Part shown: positions 48,356-58,703 of the stretch, piece after piece | How positions within the stretch are numbered: the stretch's first letter is position 1 | Layout: each line of letters starts with the position of its first letter | NCBI GenBank assembly: GCA_963969345.1 | Contig: OZ017770.1 | Coordinates: 4,039,246 to 4,103,245, forward strand | DNA length: 64,000 nt | From: Turbatrix aceti | Lineage: Eukaryota > Nematoda > Chromadorea > Rhabditida > Panagrolaimidae | Direction of reading: 5' to 3' | Made by a program: the position numbers and the translations under genes | Notes under the pieces: generated by a model | What the model saw: only the letters and a program-made list of their open reading frames with translations | What the model was told of the DNA's origin: nothing | Databases searched by the model: none

Positions 48356-51320
48356 ATGGGCGCTGATTTTGGCCCAGTTAATATCACGCTACCAACGATC
48401 TCTTCAACCATGACGTCACGTGACAGTGCCAACCTTTATCCCAACCCACACGGAGACGATGGTCAACTTCCCCAACGCCCCACGGCAGCGTCTCAGTTTT
48501 ACTACGACTCAACCGAAAGTCAGTCGCCGTATTATCCCAATGGACTTACAGCCGCGGGTACTCCAAATCCAGCCGCTGTAACTGGAGTAAATCATGATTC
48601 TGCAGTCGATAACTACGTTACCGCCAGCAACCTTGCGACAAATGGAAGTACGGTGAGTCAGAGCAAGAGAGAGATTTTTAAAATCACAAAAAACCCTGTT
48701 TATTAGTTGTTATTCTTTCTTTTTGAAGCGCTTGCATTTTCCTTATTTTGCTTTTCAATGCCAAAATTATTTTTTGTCACAAAACGACTATAATTCATTT
48801 TATTTGCAAAATAATCGAAATCAACCTCGTCGAACGCTTGGTTTATGATTAATGGTGTCGCCGACGGCGAGGTCTCCTTGTGTCCGGCGACCCCCACAAG
48901 ATGTGGTTGGGGAGGCATTGAGACTGCTTGATTGAAGCCTGGACTCCTTATAAACGCTTGTCAATTTGAGCAGTCAACGCAGGCTTTTGTCTTTCTTTGC
49001 AGTTCCTGTTTTTTTACAAAAAATGCAAAACATATTCTGTTAGTTGTCATGTTAACTAACTTGCGCTTACGGTTGGCATCAGTTTTCATGACAAATTGTC
49101 TTCTGAGAAAAAGATGGTCTGCGCGATCGCAACTTTTTTCCTATTTGAGATGTCGTGGAGTCTTTCAACTTGCCTTGACTTGTCAGTCCAAGTATTTTTT
49201 TATATTTTTGACAAAGAAAACGTCGATCAGAGACAAGTCGAACGGCATCACGGCCATCTCAAGGCATTTGTTGGTATGCAGAGAAGAGGCACAGGACGAC
49301 GAGGACGCCTTGTCTTTTGCTGTCTCTATCCTGAGTCCCTTCAGCTGACTCGAGCCTCAGTCAACTAGCTCTTGCCGACGCTGGTTGGCTACAGAATGAT
49401 TAATGGACGTGGGCAGTTTGCGGCGCGGTGAGGGATAGAGAGAGAGGGCTCTTCTCTACGGCAATGAAGAGACCATCGTGAGGAAAGAAAAAATTCTCTA
49501 GGCTTTTTCACTGTCCCCTAGGTCACAACAACCCATAGCTCATCGATAAGAATAACTTGTAACGTATGGCGCCTTGATTATCTGTGAAGTGTCTGCCAGG
49601 CGGCGGCCTTTGCAATTGCAACGAAAATTGATTGAGCCAAGAAAAAAAAATCGAAAACGAAAAGCACAACAAAGGGTTTCAATGCCGATTTTTATTAATT
49701 GATGACAATTCCTTGGGGTGATACTCACAGCAATCAGGTGTGCAATCTAAGGCAAAGATTACTCTTGTTTTTTTTCACAACAACCATCTTTGTAATTCAA
49801 CAAAAAATCAATATGAATCGAGAAAAAAGCCGGTTTTTGACAATGCTCGCGAAAAAAAATTTACCCAATGAAAAAGAGAGAAAACAACAGTTTTTGATTT
49901 TAAATTCGTTACAGAAATCAGTATGTGCCTACGGAGGACAGTCATCGTCGAACGGCGTCGATTGGCCCACCATGGACATCAACAAAGAAGACGACGACGA
50001 ATCTAAAAGCGCCACAGCCCAGCTGTATCCATGGATGACCAGAGTTCACTCAACAACCAGTAAGTTATCTCGGAAATTAAAAATGAGGTGTTGCAAATTG
50101 AAAACAATATGACAAATTGCTAAAAGCATTTTTATTTTACACGGCTCGGGCAGCAAGTTATCGCAGTTTAAATCATGGAGACACAGGTGCGTGCAGAGCT
50201 ACCGTAGTTGTCTACTTTTGGATTGGACGAAAAACCAAACTATGCGCATGCATGTCACTCACACTGCTGCCTGCAGACAGACAGGCTATCGGTTGTTGCG
50301 ATTAACAAACGTATTGATCGTCTTCATGCATTCAAAAAATCACAAAATCATGCCAAATCAATAGGCCATGTTCACTCTGAAAGCGCGAATCATAACAAAC
50401 AATCAGTAGCGAGCGCATTGTTGGTACATTGATTGACACAGCATAATTTACGATTTACGAGGCACACATCGTCTCTAATCCCTATCGTTTATGGCCCCTA
50501 CCGCACGGCGCGATGATGTCCATCAGCCGATCTCATTGTTTTGACAACGGCCCTGTTTATTATTATTGCAGTAATTGATCAGGACGACCAATTGTTTCTC
50601 GCCCAGGTAAACCGAGGATAGATGCCAAAGCACTTAGCCACCGTAGTGGCAAATGTTGCCACTATGTCCTCAGGCAGACAGGATGAACACACGTTAGCGC
50701 GCATAAATTCAACGCAACGATTTATGGCTGACAAAAAAGCTATACTCTTAACCATAAATTTCTTTTTGAGTGTCAGGCAAGATTGAGTCGCATTGAGTTG
50801 CCGCGGATAAAATTTTTGAGTCCACTAAAGACGAAACAGAGGGAATACTGTCTTTTATATTTTGATCAAGAATATATTCATAAAAACGGCATTTATTACA
50901 GATTCAAGTCGCGGAGAGAAGCGCCAACGCACGGCATACACGCGGAACCAGGTTCTCGAGCTTGAAAAAGAATTCCACTTCAACAAATATCTCACCAGAA
51001 AGCGTCGCATCGAAATTGCCCATTCCCTGATGCTGACGGAACGCCAAGTCAAGATTTGGTTTCAGAATCGTCGAATGAAGTACAAGAAGGAGAACAAAGA
51101 CAGGCCCCCGAGTGCGCAGGGCGCTCAATCGTTTGCTCACGCTGCTGCAGCCGTGCATGCATCTGCAATCGCTGCTGCCACCGCTGCGCATCACCATCAG
51201 ATGAGCCAGGCAGCTGCCGTTGCCGCTGCGATGCAGTTTCAGCAGACGACTGCCAGCATGCCCTTCCATCCATATCCTTCCTTTCCGCCAAACTTTCTCC
51301 TGACCAACAAGCACACGTAG
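48356..51320 (+). CDS. lin-39: LIN-39 Hox protein (Dfd/Scr, Hox4-5 type)
   Basis: Three exons, 48356-48652, 49915-50059 and 50902-51320, encode 286 residues. Exon 2 holds the hexapeptide LYPWMTRVH. Exon 3 opens with the homeodomain, [20 protein letters not shown] through [21 protein letters not shown]. The combination [33 protein letters not shown] and KKENKDRPP fits nematode LIN-39 rather than Hox3, ftz or Antp. The C-terminus is Ala- and His-rich. LIN-39 specifies mid-body fates such as vulval precursors and acts with CEH-20. An acceptor (TTTACAG) lies 18 nt before the start ATG. The second in-frame ATG at 48410 is an alternative start. The two introns (1,262 and 842 bp) are far longer than those of other genes here. 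Confidence 0.93.
48653..49914. other. lin-39: lin-39 intron 1
   Basis: Contains a 90-codon open frame (49096-49368) without family resemblance, then a GC-richer segment with a PBC-HOX type site at 49397-49406. A role as enhancer or internal promoter is likely but inferred. Confidence 0.5.
49397..49406 (+). promoter_or_regulatory. PBC-HOX type site in lin-39 intron 1
   Basis: TGATTAATGG fits TGATNNATNN and resembles Exd-Scr/Dfd sites. Confidence 0.45.
50060..50901. other. lin-39: lin-39 intron 2
   Basis: 842 bp; separates the YPWM exon from the homeodomain exon, as in many Hox genes. No gene recognised inside. Confidence 0.55.
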
Positions 51321-53275
51321 AGAACAAAAAGTGAGGCAGACAGGCATTACGATCAGTTTGTAACCCATCGACTGAGTTATTGTCAAACATTATCTTTCCC
51401 ATGTCCCTGATATATTCTGTTCACACTTATGAACGTCTCGAGGAGAAAAAAAACAATCAGGATGACTTGTCATGAGTGCGTATCTTCTTACGACGTTTAC
51501 CTTGCACTGACGGCTTTTTATTTTTTGTCTTTTGTACCTTGTGTAAAATCTATCCATCTTGCAACCCACTTTTTTTGATACCGACGATTGATCAGAGTAC
51601 TGTATTAACCAATCCAACGCAAAAACCGACATCCAAAATCCTGGTGACGATTAGACAAAGCGTGTGATTTGTTATGAAGCTTGCTGCATGGCTAATTGTT
51701 CCAAACCTATACGGGCGATACGACTGATACTAGCTGTCTTTTATTCCTGCTGTTTTTCTTCTCCATAATATCGCTTCACTGTTCTGTCTTTAATTTTACC
51801 TTTTTCCGTGTTGTGTAAACTGTTTCCGTCTTTTTGCAACATCCTTTTTTTCATCATTGTTAAAATGATCACCACTTTTATGAATTTTTTTGATCGTGCA
51901 TTGCTGACTGAGGACAATCTAGTAAATTAATTTTTTTGCCAATTTAGTTAATTTGACAAAAACTTGGAGACAAACGACTCTTTGCCGTGCAGAATGACAC
52001 TCTGTTTAAGCGTTGCTTCAAAGAGCACGCACCAGGCGTTTCCGCGATTGTCAAAAATCTGCAATTAGACCGCAGCCTGAAAAGGCAATGATTAAACGTT
52101 GCCGGTAGCGTGAGGACAAACGTAAGGAAAGCTGGGGGCAAATAAATGCCCGATATCAAAAAACATGACAGCACGGTTTCGGCTTGTTCATAAATGCAGT
52201 CTGACAAAACATGAATAAAATATAATATACAACTGCGTTCTGAAGGCTTATACGAATTGCCTACACAAAATGTTACGGTATTGTCAAAAACGGTGGCAAG
52301 TGCAATGTTTTATCTCAGCATTTTGAATATGTGTAGAAAACGCTATTAAAACTAGTTTATTGGTTTTTTGTGGGGGGTCAAGTTTTGCCTTGGAGATTTA
52401 CACTTCCAACAATGACATGGTATACTGTAATATTTGCAAGCCATAAAGTTCATGACTATTCTTCAAAACGCATCAATAGGGCGATGACTTGCATGTGCGG
52501 GCGCTTGGACGCTTTTTGCATAGTTGCCGGGAATATACTAACTTAGCAACAATGACTCTTGTCAATGAACGCAGCAAGCGGCCTAAAAAATTAACCAATG
52601 ATTCCACTCGGCAACAATACGGCGGCTCCTCCCTCCTCGCAGCGACAGAAAACTGCTTCTTTTTAAAACTTAAAATTGGTGTATTGATTTAATAGAAGTC
52701 GAATTTTTAAGTAGATGGACATAACTATTCTTTGTTGGATTCTGTTCAATACTTAACCTTTTGTTTCATTTTATAACAACTCCATAAAAACAGGAAAACA
52801 ACTGTCGTCGAAAGGGAAAAAGTAGGTAACTCATTTTTTCATTAATTTAAATACTGTAGACAAGTTCAAAACAATGGACTAACTAATATTATACTTCTGG
52901 CAACAGTTCTTTAAATTCACAATTCTAAAATCGCAGCAATACTTGACATAGGAATGTCATTCAATTTTTTATCGCAGGAACGTGGTTGAAAAAATCTGAA
53001 AAGAACGTCAAACATCTGTGAAAGAACGACGAGTTTTCATTGACTTGAAATTCATTGCCATCACATATTTAAAATTTATGGAACAGTTTTTTGTATGCAC
53101 AAATTATTAAGTTATTTAGAGTTGCATTTAAAAAAAATCAATCAATGAAGGGAGTAGTAATATCATCTTATGTTAGGTACAAAACTATGTTCATAGCAAA
53201 CCTACAACATCTGTTTTCAACACCACAAGCAAATGATGCCAAAGTATCGCCGCAATGGTAACGCAAAAACAACTA
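51321..53275. other. Region downstream of lin-39, no gene seen
   Basis: lin-39 3' region and AT-rich spacer. A 67-codon frame at 52489-52692 starts with TTG and has no support. Confidence 0.5.
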
Positions 53276-53332
53276 TACATAGTTTGTTTATTATTATTTT
53301 TAAAAGCATAATAATAATAAACAAACTATGTA
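53276..53332. repeat. Perfect 23-bp hairpin, 11-nt loop
   Basis: Left arm 53276-53298 (TACATAGTTTGTTTATTATT...) and right arm 53310-53332 are exact reverse complements with no mismatch. The loop is 11 nt. Confidence 0.85.
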
Positions 53333-53471
53333 CATATATTTCAATTCGTTCAACAATGACGCAAATAAGGATAATCAAATGAAGAATGACTCGTTTAATA
53401 TGAAATAGGGATTTCAATTATTCTCGATCGTTTTAATCCGACTCGTTATTCAACATTTTTAAAAAATATAT

Positions 53472-53512
53472 GGTTCCAGGGAATAAAAAAAATGTTTTTA
53501 TTGCCTGGAACC
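53472..53512. repeat. Near-perfect 18-bp hairpin
   Basis: Left arm 53472-53489 (GGTTCCAGGGAATAAAAA) and right arm 53495-53512 pair with one G-G mismatch around a 5-nt loop, 140 bp from the previous hairpin. Confidence 0.8.
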
Positions 53513-56500
53513 TAGAATCAATCGTCTTGCTTAGATAAAAGCTTCTACTGATGAAAATTTACAAACTGAATTGCAAAATTGTTCTACAAACAAACAAAAA
53601 AATGAATCAGAAGTATGTGACCACGATAAAGAATTACTACGAACGTTGTTTTTTATTATACTGTAATATCTGTAATAATTGTTAACTGACAAAACTTTTT
53701 ACAATCCGTAAATTTACTGAGCTTCACAACATAATACAAAAAAAATAATCCCAGAACTCAAACGAGAATGATAGTTTTGATGGCACAAGGAGCCTTGAGT
53801 GACTAAAAAAGCTACAGTATGAAAAACTCCTCCGATTATGCGACATTTGCATAATTATACCCACCAAGGGCGCCATCCTTCAGGAAAGCAGATTGGTCTT
53901 CAAAGACAATTTATATAATTGAGCATTGAAAATATATGGTTTAAGGATATATTTTAAAAACTACCCTTGTTTGACCTGAATGAAATACGGTAGTAGAAAA
54001 AAAGCGACACATTCACACCCGGAGAAGGAGTGTGACGTGGTCTTCGCAAAAACTGACAAAAGATGAGGCGTTATCGACGGCGTCGCATCTCTTGCCAAGC
54101 ATCTTCTTGTACAATATCATTTGTTGTCTTTTGAATGCCATAATTCTTTTGTCTCTGTCTCAGCTGTCAGTTGTATATCACTTAACATCGTGCGATATTG
54201 CACACAGCGCAACTTTGGCGCGGATTGTCTTGATCGTCGATGATTTGTGGCCTCATTGGTTTCGATTAAGTTTGACAGCATTACAATTGTGTTTATTTGC
54301 ATTATCTTCAACCATCTACTCACTTGCTTCTGTGTGTATATTTATACTCATGTTTTCTTATGTTTTCACATTAAATGAGTGTCGGGACAAAATTGAAAAA
54401 AACATTTAAAAATAAAGAATCATAACGCAAAAAAAATATATTTGTCGATTACAATAAAAAAACAACTTAGAAATAACGGCAAAGATGAAATAAAGTAAGA
54501 TAATGCAATTGGATGCGCATTAAATGTGTGGTGTATGCAGTTGGTCATTTGTCCTGTTGATGAAGTCACGGAGGTATCTATAATTTGATTTGTACATAAG
54601 CATAAACACCGGTACATACCTCGCCGTTGGCTTCAAAATCTGTGCGGTCATCTGATTGAGTAAAAGTAAAAATCGTGACAGACATTCATTTCTTGAATAA
54701 AAAACAATGGGTTTACAGAAAACAAATTTACTGCGGCTAACTAAGACACTTTGAAAAGAAAAATCGGTGAATAAAAAGTTACCAAAGGGTGCCAAAACAC
54801 GCGCGCTCCGCCGATTACCATTAACCGTGTGCACGCACATGTTGATTTCCAGCGTCATAATAACTATTATTGGTTTTCTTATTTTCCGATACCATTCGTT
54901 CCGTTAGTTTTATAATATCGGTATGAATCGCACTTTATTCCTCTCACTAAGTAATCGTTCCATTCAACTTTCCGGATGATTATGTGAGATCCAACATACA
55001 AGCATGCAAAGGATGCAGTAACGTGCACCTATCAGACATTTTAAACTCAAAAATGAAATAATATTTAAAAAATGGCTTTGACATTTCTGTTTCTTAAAAA
55101 CGTAGTCACAATTTTGACTATCGTCAGTGACATTGGTACCAAATTCAGATTTTGTTGTGTTTTTGAAACAAATATTGCCACATTCGTTTGCATATTAACT
55201 TTATTAGCTTACTAATAAAAACGCTGCCTCAAAGAAGACCGTAAACGAAACTCGCAAGCTTCTGATATGCAGGAAGCAGAAAGGATTCACTGTCCGTAAA
55301 TTTGCGTGCGTCAATTCGAACCGACTGATAGCAGGAAGCAAAGGACCCTGAACGAATGACCGCTGGGGCTGACACTTATTATGAAATGCTCAAAAATAGC
55401 GGGAAAAAAAGATGCCAAGAACGATCATGTTGATCAGTCTAATGCAAAAGCAAATAACAATGCAGAGTGGCAATCATGTTCACCGGCCTGGTGCACGTTG
55501 GCTGCAACAGTCGCAAGGTCTTCCGACACAAAGGAGTTTCTGTGTTATGCTTTTCATACCTATTTCTTTGCCTTTTTTTATTTTTGCTATATGCGTGTCA
55601 CACGGAGTAAAAAACTATCACAATCACAAGCCATTATTTCTTGCCTGCCTTACTGATACGATTTTGCCGCAATGAGCAAAGCGGTTTGACCTCTCATGAC
55701 AAGTGAGCGTTGATCGTGGTTTTTTCCGATTGTAGTTTTGCATTCAGAATTTTTTTGCCATGTTTTCGGACGGACAAAAGCAGACAGGTATGGTTTGCCT
55801 CTATTGTTGTTTTGCTGCCCCTTTCAGACAAACGTTATTATTTCTCTCTTTCTTCACTGATACAGCTTCGCTGTGCGATTATTGGACCTTTCTGGGCAAG
55901 CGAATACCGCCTTAGTCATATTTTTTTTCTTTCGTATTAATTTTTAGGCCAATTTTCTGCTGTTTTTTAAATTGCTTTTTGTCATTTCCAGGACATTTGA
56001 ACTTTTTGTTTGTCAGGACTTTGTAATATTTGCCTCGTTTGATTTGTGCTCGTTTGTTTTTGCGCTTCGATAGCTTGTTTGAAATCATGTGATTCGAACT
56101 TCTGATTTTTTTATTGTGTTGTTCCGATGAGGGCCTCTAAAATGCGTGCACGTCAAAGTCACTATATCATCAAAATCAACAATTAGTTGTCTAAAAAATA
56201 ATATCCGTCGCGTATCGATTGGAAGTAATTTTGTTTGAGGGGTTTTACTTATTTTTGGAGCTCTATCACTTCAAAAACTTAATTGAGCCCACTTTGTAAA
56301 AATTTCTAGTAAATTCCAGCATTTGCGAAAACTTTCTGGTAAATTATATACTCAACAGAACATTTAGGAACATTTTTCTCACATTCTTCTTCCTTTTTTT
56401 CAAAACTTCTGAAAATTCGCTGCGAGACATTACAAATCATCAATGTTTTAAAAATGAACACTATGATGATGGTTGACTTTACTACTTTTTTCAACATTAT

Positions 56501-56753
56501 ACCGCATAACAGTTGGCACAAAAAAAATAATGAAACATTGAAATCACTGCTATCAGCAAGACCAAAAAAACGATATGTTCGATGTTGCTTTCTTGCGCGT
56601 CTGTGTGGTCGATGATAATTTTTTTAAGAAGTTTTATTCGCTGTTCTCTTTTCCATCCCAGTTCCCCTGTATCTGTGTCAATTTTCCATCTATCTGTGTC
56701 AATTATCCCCCGGGCGTTAAATTTATATAAACATGAAGGCTTTATAGTGGCAA
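53513..56753. other. Intergenic region without supported genes
   Basis: Open frames at 54032-54409 (hydrophobic, GTG start) and 55381-55656 (ATG start, no domain) lack splice or homology support. Nothing else was recognised. Confidence 0.45.
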
Positions 56754-56811
56754 GCATCGGTGGTTCAGTGGTAGAATGCTCGCCTGCCACGCGGGCGGCC
56801 CGGGTTCGACT
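56754..56811 (+). pseudogene. 3'-truncated tRNA-Gly(GCC)
   Basis: From 56754 the sequence matches the 5' part of eukaryotic tRNA-Gly(GCC): acceptor strand GCATCGG, D arm TGGTTCAGTGGTAGAA, anticodon arm CTCGCCTGCCACGCGGG with anticodon GCC, and the start of the T arm CCCGGGTTCGA. It then departs: the 3' T-stem strand and the 3' acceptor strand (expected CCGATGC) are missing and the next bases are CTTTCACTTTTTTATT. A functional cloverleaf cannot form. It is a truncated copy, perhaps a retroposed fragment or remnant of a tRNA-derived SINE. Confidence 0.85.
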
Positions 56812-58703
56812 TTCACTTTTTTATTTTCTATTGTATCAGCTGTTCTTGATTTTGGCTCGTTGAATTGACTTGTAATTTTTTATTCGCAGTAATTTAATTG
56901 CAAAACTACTTGCAAATCAAACCACATAGCTCATGACACCGAATTTTCGCGTCAGGATTGATATTTTTCGGCAAAAAATTTACTATTGCCCCGTGGCGAG
57001 AAGCGTCGTTTCTATGGTACCTTATACACCAGTTCGACTGTTTTTTTTGTTTTCATTTCATGTCAGCATCATAAACAGTCGTGCCGTTTTATTTCTCTCT
57101 TGTTTTCGATGCTTTTGCATTTTATTCGTCATTTGGTTGCTAGACCGACACGCCATTTACAATTTTTCAATTTTATTCAAAAAAACAAAAAGTGAACCAA
57201 CAAAAACTTGTAGCAACAACAACAATGCAAGAAACCGACGATTCACAGGGATGCGTATGTTCATAGCCCAGCCAGACCTGAACTCGCATACTTACGGTTC
57301 ACGTTAAGAGAAAAAACAATAAAAATGGTAAAATAGAGCCAGGCTGCTTAACTGTTTCGACAGATAACAAAATCAACAACAAATCATCTAGAAAAACGAG
57401 GTGAGTATTCGATGACGACTCAGTGAAGGCCCACGGAAGAAAGAAAGAGATTGCAATGAATAGAAAATGGAGTAGTATAGTATTTGTTCAATTTACGGAA
57501 AGAAATTTTTAACAGAAGGATAAAAAACAATGTAGTATGAAAGACTGTTTAACAAAACGGCCACAAAACAACAAAACAAGGACCGCATTCATTGGGCTAG
57601 AATGAGACGTATGTGTGTTGTGCGTTTAGATAAAAAAAAGTGCATTAGTAAAAACAAACAAAAAATTACTCCGTTAGTATCGATCAAAGAGCCGGCACGT
57701 TTCTGATGACAAAAAATATGTTGCTGACTTTGGTCATCTGTAAGGTGGTCAAAAGAGAAACAGTTTGTACAATCGTGGTTTGAAAAACGCAAAATAAAAA
57801 CATAGGAAAGAATTTCTTAAAGAAAAACTAAAACGTAAACTAAAAAAAACAACAAAACAAGTGGCCATTTGAGATTGGAAGATTTAAAATATTTCTTGAA
57901 TGAGATCAAGAAACAAAAGAACAAAAAATTAACAAAACTACAAATGGCTAGAAAGAAACTTATCACAAAAAAAACATCCGGTAAAGTATTCAAAAAAAGA
58001 CGAAACGATAACCCGAAAAAAAGCAAGGAAAAATAGGATTGATACTAAAAAAGCCCAACAAAAATAAAATATTAATCTTGGTACTTTTTCTTTCTCAACA
58101 ACAACAACGGTGCACTTTAGAAAAAAAGTGGTAAGAAGCTGCTTTGCGGTAAAATCCATGAGTTGTTAAATGACAGGCTTGAAAATCGTGACGTCAAATT
58201 TTGAAAAACAAAAAAACAGAAATCCAAAAAAAGAGAAGAGTGAATAAGAAGAGAATTTAATCGTCCGCCACATTTTTGGCATTGTTTGGCAAAACATTTA
58301 AAAAAATAAACTACTATAATACATGGGATTAGTTTCGAAATCTACGACCCTCAAGATAAAAATAAATAAAATGAATATCAAAAAAGTGTTAACTTAACGA
58401 AAAATTACAGAAATAAGCAAAATTCCACAATGCAATATGCTCAATTGTGCTTTTACCGTGCGAAACGCAAAATATCAAGGAAAAAGTACAAATCGAACGT
58501 AAATTACAGGCGAGCCTTTGAAAGGCCTCTTTGAACGCCAGCAAGTTGGTGTACGTGTTGTGGTAAGACATCAGAATCAAAATAGACGTTGATTAACAAA
58601 AAATCAACAAGGTTAGAAAGTTTGTACAACTGCAGCCGTGAAGGATCTTGTAAAACGGCGCAAAGAAGGGTAAGTCGTGCAACAAACAAGATAAATGCAT
58701 GAA
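56812..58703. other. Spacer and probable 3' UTR of ncl-1
   Basis: A-rich on the plus strand, thus U-rich as minus-strand RNA. Part is probably the ncl-1 3' UTR. No gene recognised. Confidence 0.45.

Noticed and set aside
50902..51320. Reading the plus-strand homeobox as Hox3 or ftz
   Set aside because: [13 protein letters not shown] and [20 protein letters not shown] with a YPWM motif fit lin-39/Dfd-Scr.
54032..54409. 125-codon hydrophobic open frame on plus strand
   Set aside because: It starts with GTG, not ATG, has no acceptor nearby and resembles no family. AT-rich DNA readily gives hydrophobic frames.
55381..55656. 91-codon ATG-started frame
   Set aside because: No splice support, domain or signal peptide; not distinguishable from chance.
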